DNA of 64,000 nt from Roseisolibacter agri (lineage in GTDB: Bacteria; Gemmatimonadota; Gemmatimonadetes; Gemmatimonadales; Gemmatimonadaceae). The DNA is taken from the NCBI RefSeq assembly GCF_030159095.1, contig NZ_BRXS01000002.1:248001-312000 (forward strand), given 5' to 3'. This document shows, one piece after another, positions 1 to 8,348 of the stretch (positions are counted from its first letter, which is position 1; each line of letters starts with the position of its first letter). Below the pieces are notes generated by a model. That model saw nothing but the letters and a program-made list of their open reading frames with translations, had not been told where the DNA came from and did no database searches. The position numbers were made by a program, and so were the translations under genes.

Positions 1-189
1 CTGAGCGAGTCGTGCGACGGCTGCGGCGCGCCGCGCGTGTACGCGGTCGCGTTCGACGCCTACCTGTGCATGCGCTGCAACGAGTGGGTGGAGCCGGCGT
101 GCGACGATCCGGACTGCGAGTACTGCCGCCGCCGCCCCGAGAAGCCGCTCACCGCCGGCGGCGGCTGCGCGCCCGACGTCGAGTGCTGA
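1..189 (+). CDS. Cys-rich zinc-ribbon-like small protein (5' end outside window)
   Basis: An open frame runs from the first base to a TGA at 187-189, giving 62 residues with no start codon in view, so the gene is cut by the window edge. The visible part has repeated Cys pairs (C-D-G-C near the start, C-M-R-C after a hydrophobic stretch, then C-D-D-P-D-C-E-Y-C), the spacing expected of zinc knuckles or ribbons. It is acidic and lacks a membrane segment. The thioesterase gene begins 16 bases after its stop, so the two may be co-transcribed. The specific function is unknown; zinc binding is inferred from the Cys pattern only. Confidence 0.55.
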   Translation: MSESCDGCGAPRVYAVAFDAYLCMRCNEWVEPACDDPDCEYCRRRPEKPLTAGGGCAPDVEC

Positions 190-204
190 CGACGTGCTGA
201 CGCC

Positions 205-663
205 GTGCTGAGCGCGCGCGATCCCGGCTTCGAGGCGCGCGTGCGTGCCAGCTTCGCGCGCCAGCAGTTCATGACGCTGCTCGGTGCGCGGCTGGAGCGC
301 GTGGTGGCGGGCGAGGTGTGCATCCGGCTGCCGTTCCAGCCCGCGCTCACGCAGCAGCACGGCTTCCTGCACGCCGGCGTGGTCACCAGCGTCGTCGACA
401 GCGCGTGCGGCTACGCCGCGCTGACGCTGATGGAGCCCGGCGCCGCGGTGCTGAGCGTCGAGTTCAAGGTCAACCTGCTGGCGCCGGCGCGCGGGCGCGA
501 GTTCGTCGCGGTGGGCCGGGTCGTCCGCGCGGGCCGCACGCTGACCGTGTGCACCGGCGAGGTGCGCGCGCTGCCGGAAGGCGAGGGTGGCGACGAGGTG
601 CCGGTCGCGATCATGCAGGCGACGATCATGGCGGTGCGCGAGCGCGGAGGGCTCAGCGACTGA
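205..663 (+). CDS. PaaI-family hotdog-fold thioesterase
   Basis: This 152-residue protein has the size and layout of PaaI/YbgC-type hotdog thioesterases, which hydrolyse acyl-CoA or aryl-CoA thioesters in the cytoplasm. The signature is the segment around residues 50-70: Q-Q-H-G-F-L-H-A-G-V-V, matching the family's HGG-like turn before the central helix, followed by V-V-D-S-A-C-G-Y-A-A. A later S-V-E-F-K-V-N-L-L-A-P segment is the usual second half of the fold. A GTG start at 205 is the only reasonable start; no strong Shine-Dalgarno precedes it. The substrate cannot be told from sequence. Confidence 0.85.
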   Translation: MLSARDPGFEARVRASFARQQFMTLLGARLERVVAGEVCIRLPFQPALTQQHGFLHAGVVTSVVDSACGYAALTLMEPGAAVLSVEFKVNLLAPARGREFVAVGRVVRAGRTLTVCTGEVRALPEGEGGDEVPVAIMQATIMAVRERGGLSD

Positions 664-772
664 CGGCCCCGCATCCATGACGCGAATGTCAGCGATGCGG
701 CGCGCACGCGAGGTCACTACTCGACGCCGAGCCGATTAGGTTGCGGCTCCCCTTTCAATCTGGAGTACGCTG

Positions 773-1246
773 GTGATGCGCAGGATCAGTCGCACGGATC
801 CCGAGTACGAAGCCGCGATGCGTGAGGCGAAGGCGCTCTTCGACGCGGCGATGGCGAAGAGCGCGATCAAGGGCCGCGGCCGTCCGCCGGCCGCCGCCGC
901 GGCCGCGGCGACGGCCGTGGTGGACGATCCCGCCGAGGCCGAGATCGAAGAGGCGATGGAGGAGGTGGGGCCGGAGGTGGAGGCGCCGCAGGAGCGCGCC
1001 GCGAAGCCGGCCAAGCCGACCAAGACGGCGGCCAAGTCCGCGACCAAGACCGCGGCGAAGCCGGCCGAGAAGTCGGCCGAGAAGTCGGCCGAGAAGCCGG
1101 CGGCGAAGCCCGCCGCGAAGACGGCCGCCAAGACCGCGACCAAGACCGCCGCCAAGTCGGCGACGAAGACGGCCGCCAAGGCGGCGCCCGCGGCCGAGCC
1201 GCCGGCCGCGCCGCGCGTGCGCCGGCGTCCGGCCGCGACGACCTAG
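773..1246 (+). CDS. Histone H1-like Lys/Ala/Pro-rich protein
   Basis: This 157-residue protein has a short ordered N-terminus (about residues 1-35, with many Arg/Lys and acidic positions) and then an Ala run. The second half, about residues 80-145, is almost entirely repeats of A-A-K-[ST]-A-T-K and P-A-E-K-S type. Such tails are typical of bacterial histone-H1-like nucleoid proteins that bind DNA non-specifically. GGAG at 762-765 lies 7 bases before the GTG at 773 and 10 before an in-frame ATG at 776, so either start is possible. A strong terminator follows, suggesting a single-gene unit. A DNA-binding role is inferred from composition only. Confidence 0.7.
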   Translation: MMRRISRTDPEYEAAMREAKALFDAAMAKSAIKGRGRPPAAAAAAATAVVDDPAEAEIEEAMEEVGPEVEAPQERAAKPAKPTKTAAKSATKTAAKPAEKSAEKSAEKPAAKPAAKTAAKTATKTAAKSATKTAAKAAPAAEPPAAPRVRRRPAATT

Positions 1247-1277
1247 CCGACCGCGGGGCTCGGATCGCATCATCGGC

Positions 1278-1316
1278 AGGGCCGGCCCGCGTTCGCGGGC
1301 CGGCCCTGTCCCCTTT
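1278..1316 (+). terminator. Rho-independent terminator
   Basis: A perfect 13-bp GC-rich inverted repeat (1278-1290 with 1295-1307, four-base loop) is followed by a C/T run ending in TTTT at 1313-1316. It lies 32 bases after the histone-like gene and 17 before the next start, so it most likely ends that transcript. Confidence 0.85.
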
Positions 1317-1332
1317 TGCGTGAGGCCGTCCG

Positions 1333-1935
1333 ATGGTCCCGATGCGACGCTCCATCCCCGTCCGCGCGCTCCTGCCGCTGCTGCTGCCGTCCGTCCTGAC
1401 GCTGCTCGCCGCCGGCTGCGGTGGCGGCGCGGCGAACACGGGCGACACGGCGGCCGACACGACGGCGGTGGTCGCGCCTGCTGCCGCGTCGAGCGAGGAG
1501 GCGGCGTACGCGTTCACCGAGGCGGACCTGGACGCGTGGGAGCGCGGGCTGGCGAAGGAGATCGAGCTGGTGCGCGCGGCGCAGGCCCGCGCGAGCGCGG
1601 CCGCCACGCCGCAGGCGCGCGGCGAGGCGACCCAGGCGCAGTGGGCCGAGACGACCGTCCCGCAGGCCGCGCAGTCGCTGGGGGCGGCGGGCGTCAGCTA
1701 CGCGGCCACGCGCCGCACCGTGCACCGCGTGCTCGAGACGCTCGACTTCCAGGGGAAGATCGACGGCCCGATGTCGCTCGACACGACGAACGTCGCGCCC
1801 GAGCTGCGCGCGCGGATGACGATGGATCCGTACGCGGAGCTCGCGCCCGCGTCGGCGGCGGCGCTGAGGGCGCGGCTGGACCGCGTGGTGCCGCGGTGGA
1901 TCGAGTACGTGAAGCTGACGGCGGTCGCGGGCTGA
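1333..1935 (+). CDS. Putative lipoprotein, helical
   Basis: The 200-residue product starts with a basic n-region and Leu-rich h-region ending in the lipobox L-A-A-G-C near residue 27, so it should be exported and lipid-anchored. After a low-complexity Ala/Thr linker, the rest is rich in Ala, Arg and Glu and looks mostly helical. No catalytic motif is visible and I recognise no family. It follows the terminator at 1278 directly and is separated by 7 bases from the next secreted protein, so the two may form a small unit for envelope proteins. Confidence 0.6.
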   Translation: MVPMRRSIPVRALLPLLLPSVLTLLAAGCGGGAANTGDTAADTTAVVAPAAASSEEAAYAFTEADLDAWERGLAKEIELVRAAQARASAAATPQARGEATQAQWAETTVPQAAQSLGAAGVSYAATRRTVHRVLETLDFQGKIDGPMSLDTTNVAPELRARMTMDPYAELAPASAAALRARLDRVVPRWIEYVKLTAVAG

Positions 1936-1942
1936 GCGCGCG

Positions 1943-2995
1943 ATGCGCGCCCCGACCGTGCTCGCGTGTGGAGCGCTGCTGGCCGGTGCCGCGTCGACGG
2001 CGCGCGCGCAGGGGTGCTCGTACCCGGCACCGCCGGAGGATGCGCGCGGCGCGGCACGGGCCGGCCTGCCGGCGGACGTCTCCTGGCCGCCCTGGTTCTA
2101 TGCGCGGGCCGACCGCGTCGCACGCCTCGCGCGCCTGACGCCGCTCGATCGCCGCGTGCTGCCCGACGGCGTGCGCGAGGTGCGCATCTGGCTGGTCGGC
2201 CCGGGGATCACCTCGCACATGATCCGCTTCACGGAGCAGGGCGGACGCACGCGCGGCGAGGTCGTGATCCACTGGGAGGTGACGCCCGTCGACAGCGCGT
2301 GCGGCGAGCCCGCCGGCGAGTCGATGCACGATCTCATGCTCTACACCCTGCCGGGGCAGTGCGGGCCCATCGCGTCGGGCGTCGACGTGGCGGCGTGCCG
2401 GGCGCGCTTCGCGCGCGCACCGGACTGGCGCGCGACGCTGCAGGCGCTCGCCGCCGACGGACTGTGGGAGCTGCCGGACCAGTCCACGCTGCCGCCGCGG
2501 AACTTCGTCGTGTTCGACGGCTGGGGCATGGTCGTCGAGCTGCGCGACGGCGCGCGCTACCGCGCCTACGAGTTCAACAATCCCGGCATGGGCCAATCGC
2601 TCCCCGAGCAGCGCGCGGCGCGCATGGGCGAGCGCTTTCGCGCGCTGCTCGCCCTCCTCCGCGAGCCGGACGTCGTGCGCGACTACCGTGGCATCTACAC
2701 CGGTCCGGTCGGGCCGCGCGCCCGCCTGGACCTCGACAGCACGGCGAGCTTCCGCGCCTGCGGCGGCGCCGAGACGTGGGGCGTGAGCGGGTGGGTGCCC
2801 TCGCTCACCGCGCTCCACGACGTGCCCGTCACCGATTCCGGCGTGCCCGTTCGACGCCTGTACGTCGAGGGGCGTGGCGAGCTGACGCCAGCCTGGCTCG
2901 CCCGGCGATGGGAGTCGCGCTTCGCGCGCGTGCTGCAGCTGCGGGAGATGCGCGTCGCGCGCCCGTGGACCGCTGCTGGGTGCCCACCGCGATGA
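1943..2995 (+). CDS. Secreted protein of unknown function, paralogue of the 9399-10037 product
   Basis: A 350-residue protein with a Sec signal peptide (cleavage near A-R-A-Q at residues 20-23). Seven or more Cys residues suggest disulfides in a periplasmic or extracellular setting. Around residue 180-215 it reads L-P-P-R-N-F-V-V-F-D-G-W-G-M-V-V-E-L-R-D-G-A-R-Y-R, and the same pattern V-P-P-D..F-D-G..V-V-V-E-V-R-R-G-T-R-Y-R occurs in the protein at 9399-10037, so the two share a domain. No known enzyme motif is visible. It begins 7 bases after the upstream lipoprotein gene. Confidence 0.65.
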   Translation: MRAPTVLACGALLAGAASTARAQGCSYPAPPEDARGAARAGLPADVSWPPWFYARADRVARLARLTPLDRRVLPDGVREVRIWLVGPGITSHMIRFTEQGGRTRGEVVIHWEVTPVDSACGEPAGESMHDLMLYTLPGQCGPIASGVDVAACRARFARAPDWRATLQALAADGLWELPDQSTLPPRNFVVFDGWGMVVELRDGARYRAYEFNNPGMGQSLPEQRAARMGERFRALLALLREPDVVRDYRGIYTGPVGPRARLDLDSTASFRACGGAETWGVSGWVPSLTALHDVPVTDSGVPVRRLYVEGRGELTPAWLARRWESRFARVLQLREMRVARPWTAAGCPPR

Positions 2996-3120
2996 CCGCA
3001 CCCGGCGATCCCCTCGCGCTCTTCCACGCGGAGGAGCAGGCGCTGACGCGCGACCCGCCGACCCTTCTGTCGCGCGCGTCCCGCGCGCACCTTTGCGCGA
3101 TGCCCGACATGACGCCCCGC

Positions 3121-3561
3121 ATGCAGATCCGCGCCTACCGCGCCACCGACCACGGCGAGTGGCAGCGCCTCCGCCGCGCGCTCTGGCCCGGCGAGACGCC
3201 CGAGGCGGAGCTGGCCGACATGGCCGCGTGGCTCGCGCGCCCCAACACCGAGGTGCTGGTGGCGGAGCGGCCCGACGGCGCGGGCCTCGCCGGCTTCGCG
3301 GAGGTCGGCATGCGCGCCTACGCCGACGGCTGCGAGACGAGCCCCGTCGCCTACCTGGAGGGCTGGTACGTCGACGCCGACGTGCGGCGCCAGGGCGTGG
3401 GCGCGGCGCTCGTGCGCGGGGCCGAGGCGTGGGCGCGCGGGCAGGGGTTCCGCGAGCTGGCGTCCGACACGCACCTCGACAACACGGTCTCGCAGCAGGC
3501 GCACCGCGCGCTCGGCTTCGAGGAGGTGGACCGCGTGGTCGAGTACCGGAAGATGCTGTGA
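3121..3561 (+). CDS. GNAT acetyltransferase, aminoglycoside 6'-N-acetyltransferase (AAC(6'))-like
   Basis: The 146-residue product is a compact GNAT enzyme. Near the N-terminus it has W-x-x-L-R-R-A-L-W-P, then the acetyl-CoA loop V-R-R-Q-G-V-G-A-A-L-V (Q/R-x-x-G-x-G/A) after E-G-W-Y-V. The C-terminal A-S-D-T..D-N-T-V-S-Q-Q-A-H-R-A-L-G-F is the hallmark of AAC(6')-I-type enzymes, which acetylate the 6'-amino group of aminoglycosides. In-frame ATGs lie at 3100, 3109 and 3121; the last gives the family's usual length and M-x-I-R start, but none has a clear ribosome site. Whether it confers resistance or acts on another amine is unknown. Confidence 0.8.
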   Translation: MQIRAYRATDHGEWQRLRRALWPGETPEAELADMAAWLARPNTEVLVAERPDGAGLAGFAEVGMRAYADGCETSPVAYLEGWYVDADVRRQGVGAALVRGAEAWARGQGFRELASDTHLDNTVSQQAHRALGFEEVDRVVEYRKML

Positions 3562-3576
3562 GCCGCCGTTAACGCG

Positions 3577-4068
3577 ATGACGACTGCGACCACGATCCCG
3601 ACGATGCGCACCGCCGCCGGCGCGCCCACGGCCTTCGGCTACGCGCCGCCGCCGCCCACCGATCCCGAGACCGCGACCCGGAACCTCGAGGCCGCGCGCC
3701 GCTACCTGGCGGCGATCGAGGGCGGCGCGACCGGCGCGGCGCTGGCCGCGTTCTACACGCCCGACGTCGAGCAGGTGGAGTATCCCAACCGCCTGCTGCC
3801 CATGGGCGCGACGCGCGACCTCGCGGCGCTGCTCGACGGCGCGGTGCGCGGCCAGCAGGTGGTGCGCGCGCAGCGCTACGAGGTGCGCGCCGCGCACGCC
3901 TCGGGCGACCACGTCGTCCTCGAGCTGCTGTGGGTCGCGACGCTCGCGCGCTCCATCGGCATGCTGCTGCCGGGGCACGAGATGCGCGCGCACTTCGCGG
4001 TGGTGCTGGAGTACCGCGACGGCCGCATCGCCCGCCAGCGCAACTACGACTGCTTCGAGCCGTTCTGA
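3577..4068 (+). CDS. SnoaL/NTF2-like fold protein
   Basis: This 163-residue protein begins with an Ala/Pro/Thr-rich tail. From residue 30 (E-T-A-T-R-N-L-E-A-A-R-R-Y-L-A-A-I-E) it has the alpha-helix plus curved-sheet pattern of SnoaL-like proteins, ending in the typical R-D-G-R-I-A-R-Q-R-N-Y-D-C-F-E-P-F. Members are small-molecule isomerases, hydrolases or binding proteins of the cytoplasm. It lies 15 bases after the acetyltransferase and 7 before the TonB-C gene, so these may share a transcript. The ligand is not inferable. Confidence 0.75.
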   Translation: MTTATTIPTMRTAAGAPTAFGYAPPPPTDPETATRNLEAARRYLAAIEGGATGAALAAFYTPDVEQVEYPNRLLPMGATRDLAALLDGAVRGQQVVRAQRYEVRAAHASGDHVVLELLWVATLARSIGMLLPGHEMRAHFAVVLEYRDGRIARQRNYDCFEPF

Positions 4069-4075
4069 AGGCGCG

Positions 4076-4957
4076 ATGCAGCCCGCCTGCCCGCCGCTGC
4101 CGCGCGACACGGCGCCGGTGTACGTCGCCTGTCAGCTGGACGCGTTGCCGGTCCCCGTCGCCGACGGCGCGGGACCGCGCTATCCGGAGATCCTGCGCAG
4201 CGTCGGCGTGCCCGGCGTCGTGCAGGCCACGGTCGTCGTCGACCGCGGTGGGCGCGTGCGCGACGTGCGCGTGCGATCGACGACGCACGAGCTCTTCACG
4301 CAGGCGACGCGCGCCGGCGCGCGTGCGATGCGCTTCGAGCCGGCGCGTCGCGGCGGTCGTGCGGTCGCCGCCGCGGTGCCGATGGAGGTGCGCTTCCTGC
4401 TGGCGCCGCGCGGCGAGCCGGCGCGCGCGGTCGCCCGCACGCACGCCGGCACGCTCGGCGTGCGCATCGCGGTCGGCCACGAGCCCGTCGCGCGCGTGAC
4501 GCCCGTGCCGCCGCTCGCCGCGGACGAGCGGCGCGCGGTGCAGCGCGCGGTGTTCGAGGCGATGCTCCCCGTGCCGGAGCCCGGCGCGACCGACCCGGGA
4601 CGCGTGACCTGCCTCGCCGTGGGCCGCGACGAGCCGCGCGATCCCGAGCCCGCGCTGGTCGCCGCGCTCGCCGCGCGCGTGCCGGGCCTCGTGGCGAGGT
4701 CCGCGTGTCCGCGCACGTACGCGTCGATGATCTACCGGGTGGACTCGCTGGGCCGCGTGAACGGCCGTCCGCCGGGCGCGCTCGATCCCACGATCGTGGA
4801 GCTCGGGCCGCTGGACGTGTGGGCGCCCGGGATCGTCGTCGCGCGCGTGCGCACGCGGCAGGGCACCGGCGGCACGCACTACGTCTGTCAGGCCGCGCGC
4901 GCGCCGGACGGTACGTGGGCCGCGGCGTGCGAGATGGGCGCGCGCTGGGTCTCGTAG
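4076..4957 (+). CDS. TonB C-terminal-domain-containing protein
   Basis: A 293-residue protein whose region at about residues 35-110 (Y-P-E-I-L-R..G-V-V-Q-A-T-V-V-V-D-R-G-G-R-V-R-D-V-R-V, then A-R-A-M-R-F-E-P-A-R) matches the TonB C-terminal fold, where the signal is a conserved F-x-P-A near the end. Unlike true TonB there is no N-terminal membrane helix or Pro-rich spacer, so energy coupling is doubtful. The remaining 170 residues are unassigned, with Cys pairs at the end. Free-standing TonB-C proteins of this sort are common in Gemmatimonadota and Bacteroidota; the role is unknown. Confidence 0.65.
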   Translation: MQPACPPLPRDTAPVYVACQLDALPVPVADGAGPRYPEILRSVGVPGVVQATVVVDRGGRVRDVRVRSTTHELFTQATRAGARAMRFEPARRGGRAVAAAVPMEVRFLLAPRGEPARAVARTHAGTLGVRIAVGHEPVARVTPVPPLAADERRAVQRAVFEAMLPVPEPGATDPGRVTCLAVGRDEPRDPEPALVAALAARVPGLVARSACPRTYASMIYRVDSLGRVNGRPPGALDPTIVELGPLDVWAPGIVVARVRTRQGTGGTHYVCQAARAPDGTWAAACEMGARWVS

Positions 4958-5122
4958 AGGCCCGCGGGCAGGCGCCAGCCGCGGCCGTGCACGCCAGGGG
5001 GGCGCCAGCGGTCGCGGCGCCCGGCGCCCCGGCTATCTTGCGTCAGCCGCCGCGTGCGGCGGGCGTGCCGACCGGGCGCGTCACCCGACCCCAACGGCAC
5101 GACAGGAGCGGAGACTCCCCCA

Positions 5123-5320
5123 TTGGCGAGAAAGCCCAACTACGATTTCGAGAAGCGCCAGAAGGAGATGCAGCGCAAGGCGAAGAAGGACGCCAAGCGC
5201 GAGGAGCGGGAGCGCCGCCGCCGCGAGGGTGGGTCCGACGAGTCGGCGGAGCCCGGCGAGGGCGGTGAGGGCGGCGAGGACGCCGCCGACGCAGAGGACG
5301 GCACGACGACCCGGGAGTGA
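5123..5320 (+). CDS. Small highly charged protein (ARKPNYDFEK-type)
   Basis: A 65-residue protein beginning L/M-A-R-K-P-N-Y-D-F-E-K-R-Q-K-E, a conserved opening in small hypothetical proteins of many bacteria. It continues with a long Lys/Arg/Glu helix and an acidic Gly/Glu/Asp tail. The TTG at 5123 is favoured over the upstream in-frame GTG because GGAG at 5110-5113 sits 9 bases before it and conservation begins exactly there. No domain function is known. Its last codons run close to the next gene, a DinB-like protein, suggesting co-transcription. Confidence 0.6.
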   Translation: MARKPNYDFEKRQKEMQRKAKKDAKREERERRRREGGSDESAEPGEGGEGGEDAADAEDGTTTRE

Positions 5321-5358
5321 CGCCGGCAGCGGGCAGTCGCGCGCGGGCGGAGGAGCCC

Positions 5359-5874
5359 ATGGAAGACCCCATGTCGGAGCCACCGTACGCCGCGCGCCTG
5401 CGCGCCGTGATCGACGCCGCCGAGCCGCGGCTCCTCGCCCTGGACGCCGCCGCCACCGCGCGCCGGCCCGCGCCCGGCGCCTGGTCGCCGCGTGAGATCG
5501 TCGGCCACCTGATCGACTCGGCCAGCCACAACCACCAGCGCTTCGTGCGCGCGCGCTGGCAGGACGACCTCGTGTTCGACGGCTACGCGCAGGACGCGTG
5601 GGTCGACGCGCAGCGCTACGTCGACGCCGACTGGCGCGAGCTGGTCGCGCTGTGGGCGCTCTACAACCGCCACGTCGCGCGCGTCATGTCCGCGACGCCC
5701 GACGCGGTGCGCACGCGCGAGCACGCGCGCCACGCGCTCGACCGCATCGCGTGGCGCACGGTGCCCGCGGACCGGCCGGCGACGCTCGACTACTTCATGG
5801 CCGATTACGTCGGCCACCTCGAGCATCACCTGCGCCAGGTCCTCGGCGACGACTGGGCGCTCAGGACGCCTTGA
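5359..5874 (+). CDS. DinB-superfamily putative metalloenzyme
   Basis: The 171-residue product is a four-helix-bundle DinB/YfiT-like protein. The three expected metal-binding His positions are visible: G-H-L-I-D-S near residue 55, and G-H-L-E-H-H near residue 155. Members are often thiol-S-transferases or detoxification proteins; the substrate here is unknown. ATG 5359 is chosen because GGAG at 5349-5352 precedes it by 6 bases; a second ATG lies at 5371 and the frame extends up to a GTG at 5317. The gene end overlaps the convergent alcohol dehydrogenase gene by 14 bases. Confidence 0.75.
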   Translation: MEDPMSEPPYAARLRAVIDAAEPRLLALDAAATARRPAPGAWSPREIVGHLIDSASHNHQRFVRARWQDDLVFDGYAQDAWVDAQRYVDADWRELVALWALYNRHVARVMSATPDAVRTREHARHALDRIAWRTVPADRPATLDYFMADYVGHLEHHLRQVLGDDWALRTP

Positions 5875-7036
5875 GCACCACCTTCTCGCAGCCGTCCAGC
5901 TTCTCGTTGAAGATCTTGTAGCCGTGCGCCGCCTGATCGAGCGGCAGCCGGTGCGAGATCACGAACGTGGGGTCGATGTCGCCCCGCTGGATGCGCTCCA
6001 GCAGCGGCTGCATGTAGCGGTGCACGTGGCACTGCCCGGTCTTGATCGTGAGCGAGCGGTTCATCACGGCGTTCATCGGGAACTTGTCGATCAGCCCCGT
6101 ATAGACGCCGATCACCGACACGGTCCCGCCGTTGCGGCACGACATGATCGCCTCGCGCAGCGCGATCGGCCGGTCGGTCTGCATGCGCAGCGCCTGCTTC
6201 GCGCGGTCGTGCACGTACTGCAGGCCGTGCGTGTGCCCCTCCACGCCCACCGCGTCGATGCAGTGGTCCGGCCCGCGCCCCGCGGTGAGGTCCTTGAGCA
6301 CGTCCGGGATGTTGTCGACCTCCGTGTAGTTGATCGTGATCGCGCCCGCCTGCTCGCGCGCGCGCTTCAGCCGGTAGTCGAAGCGGTCGATCGCGATCAC
6401 CTTCTCGGCGCCCAGCATGTACGCGCTCGCGATCGCGAACAGCCCCACCGGGCCGCAGCCCCACACCGCGATCGTGTCGCCGGGCTGGATGCCGCACATC
6501 TCCGCGCCCATGTAGCCGGTGGGCAGGATGTCCGACAGGAAGAGCACCTGCTCGTCGGTGAGCTCCTCGGGCACCTTGAGCGGCCCCACGTCCGCGAACG
6601 GCACGCGCGCGTACTCCGCCTGCCCGCCCGCGAAGCCGCCCGTGAGGTGCGAGTAGCCGAAGATCCCCGACGGCGAGTGGCCGAGCATCTTCTCGGCGAC
6701 GTACGCGTTGGGGTTGGAGTTCTCGCACAGCGAGGTCGCGCCCGCCTCGCACGCGCCGCAGTTGCCGCACGCGATCGGGAACGGCACCACGACGCGGTCG
6801 CCGATCTTGAGGTTGCTGACGCGATTGCCCACCTCCACGACCTCGCCCATGAACTCGTGGCCGAGGATGTCGCCGGGCTCCATCATCGGCAGGAAGCCGT
6901 TGTAGAGGTGGAGGTCCGACCCGCAGATCGCGGTGCTCGTGATCTTCACGATGCAGTCCCGCTGGTTCAGGATCTTCGGGTCCGGCACCTCGCGCACCTG
7001 CATGCGGTTCGGCCCCATCCAGCACGTCGCCTTCAT
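5861..7036 (-). CDS. Zinc-dependent alcohol dehydrogenase (threonine/formaldehyde dehydrogenase-like MDR)
   Basis: A 391-residue medium-chain dehydrogenase. Catalytic zinc ligands are seen in C-G-S-D-L-H and G-H-E-F-M-G-E-V. The structural zinc knuckle is C-G-N-C-G-A-C-x7-C. The NAD(P) Rossmann motif is G-C-G-P-V-G-L. The sequence around [10 protein letters not shown] and the long C-terminal half ([14 protein letters not shown]) resemble glutathione-independent formaldehyde dehydrogenase-like enzymes that oxidise small alcohols or aldehydes. ATG at 7036 is preceded by GAGG 7 bases away; a GTG codon just before it is an alternative. It lies 9 bases downstream of the SRPBCC membrane gene, forming a two-gene operon. 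Confidence 0.9.
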   Translation of the reverse strand: MKATCWMGPNRMQVREVPDPKILNQRDCIVKITSTAICGSDLHLYNGFLPMMEPGDILGHEFMGEVVEVGNRVSNLKIGDRVVVPFPIACGNCGACEAGATSLCENSNPNAYVAEKMLGHSPSGIFGYSHLTGGFAGGQAEYARVPFADVGPLKVPEELTDEQVLFLSDILPTGYMGAEMCGIQPGDTIAVWGCGPVGLFAIASAYMLGAEKVIAIDRFDYRLKRAREQAGAITINYTEVDNIPDVLKDLTAGRGPDHCIDAVGVEGHTHGLQYVHDRAKQALRMQTDRPIALREAIMSCRNGGTVSVIGVYTGLIDKFPMNAVMNRSLTIKTGQCHVHRYMQPLLERIQRGDIDPTFVISHRLPLDQAAHGYKIFNEKLDGCEKVVLKAS

Positions 7037-7045
7037 CACGTCACC

Positions 7046-8095
7046 TCAGAGCTGCACGGGTTTGTCGTCGGGCTGCGCCGGATGCGGGCCCCGCTGCTTG
7101 GTCGCGTCGGAGAGCACGATCTCCCCGGTCTCCATCACCTGCTTGAAGTGCCGCAGGTCGTCCTGCACCTGCTGGCCGGGCTCCTCGCGGAAGAGCATCG
7201 CGACCTTGGAGCCGAGCTTGCCGAGCGGCGGATCGTACTCCAGCGTCACGCGCACCTCGGTGCCGCGGCCGCCCGGCGCGGGCGCGAACTCGACGACGCC
7301 CCGGTTCTGGACGTCGGCGCCCGGCAGCGAGCGCCACGCGATGCACTGGTTCGGCACGTCGTCGGTCGTCTCGGCGTCCCACTCCACGGTGCGGCCCGCG
7401 GGCGCGAGCGCCTTCCAGTGCGAGCGGCCATCGCCGGTGACCTGCACCGACTCGAGGTGCCGCATGAAGCGCGGCAGGTTCTCGAAGTCGTGCCAGAACG
7501 CGTAGACCTCCTCCACCGGACGGCGCACGGTGATGCTGCGCTTGGTCCGCACGACCCCCTGCTCCATGCGCGCGGCGGTCGCGGTGCGCGGCTGCTTCGA
7601 GAGCTGGCGCGCGGTCATGACGTCGAGCGCCGTCACGGCGAGCACGTTCGCGATCGCGAAGGTGGTGCGCCCGCGGTCGTTCTCCGGGTTCGCCATCGTG
7701 CGGCCGAGCAGCGCGAGGTCGAGCATGTCGCCCGCGACGCGCGACCAGACCGCCTTCTCCGGGTGCTGGTTGCTGAGGATGGCGAGCCCGTGCCCGATCT
7801 CGCGCAGCCCCATCGCGCGCATCGTGGCGATGTTCGTGTCGTCGGGCTCCTTCACGCCGATCACGCGCGTCATGACCTTCGGCGCCAGCGCCTCCGCGAG
7901 GCCGAGCCCGATGCTGAAGTAGCCGAGGAAGTCGGCGGAGCTCTCGCCGCCGGTGCCGCGGTCGTCGTTCGCGATGCGCTGGTACGGCATCGTCCGCGCG
8001 GCGTCCGGCCGCGCCTCGGCGCCCAGCGCCGTGCCGAGCCGTCCTCCCATTGGTCCGTTCGTGCTCCCTGCGTCGCGCTCCAGCGCGGTGTCCAT
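7046..8095 (-). CDS. Membrane protein with C-terminal SRPBCC (cyclase/dehydrase) domain
   Basis: The 349-residue protein has two parts. Residues about 45-155 hold several hydrophobic helices (F-L-G-Y-F-S-I-G-L-G-L-A-E, then M-L-D-L-A-L-L-G and I-A-N-V-L-A-V-T-A-L-D-V), probably membrane-embedded. Residues about 175-320 form an SRPBCC/START-like ligand-binding domain, starting I-T-V-R-R-P-V-E-E-V-Y-A-F-W-H-D-F-E-N-L-P and including F-A-P-A-P-G-G-R-G-T-E-V-R-V. The ATG at 8095 has GGAG 6 bases upstream and excludes a long low-complexity extension of the open frame. Pairing with a zinc dehydrogenase suggests a shared lipophilic substrate, but that is inference. Confidence 0.8.
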   Translation of the reverse strand: MDTALERDAGSTNGPMGGRLGTALGAEARPDAARTMPYQRIANDDRGTGGESSADFLGYFSIGLGLAEALAPKVMTRVIGVKEPDDTNIATMRAMGLREIGHGLAILSNQHPEKAVWSRVAGDMLDLALLGRTMANPENDRGRTTFAIANVLAVTALDVMTARQLSKQPRTATAARMEQGVVRTKRSITVRRPVEEVYAFWHDFENLPRFMRHLESVQVTGDGRSHWKALAPAGRTVEWDAETTDDVPNQCIAWRSLPGADVQNRGVVEFAPAPGGRGTEVRVTLEYDPPLGKLGSKVAMLFREEPGQQVQDDLRHFKQVMETGEIVLSDATKQRGPHPAQPDDKPVQL

Positions 8096-8178
8096 GACGC
8101 GCTCCCGTGTGCTCGTTGGTGGTCGCCTGAGATGTGGGGACGCGGCGTGCGCGCAGGCAGCGTGCCTCGGACGACCGC

Positions 8179-8226
8179 GACGCGCGGGTGGACGCGCGGG
8201 TGGACGCGCGGGTGGGCGCGCGGGTG
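8179..8226. repeat. 12-bp tandem repeat, four copies
   Basis: Four head-to-tail copies of GACGCGCGGGTG (the fourth has one A-to-G change). They sit in the 253-base gap between the divergent SRPBCC gene and the broken DUF1569 gene, where they are likely to slip during replication. I see no other clear signal in this gap. Confidence 0.9.
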
Positions 8227-8348
8227 GACGCCCGCCCTGGCGCACTGCCGTCGGGGGCGTCATGCTGACGACCGCGTCCACGCGTGCACGCCACCCTCCC
8301 GTCCGCTGCCCTGTGCCCACGCTCGCCCACGCGCCCACGCGCGCCGCC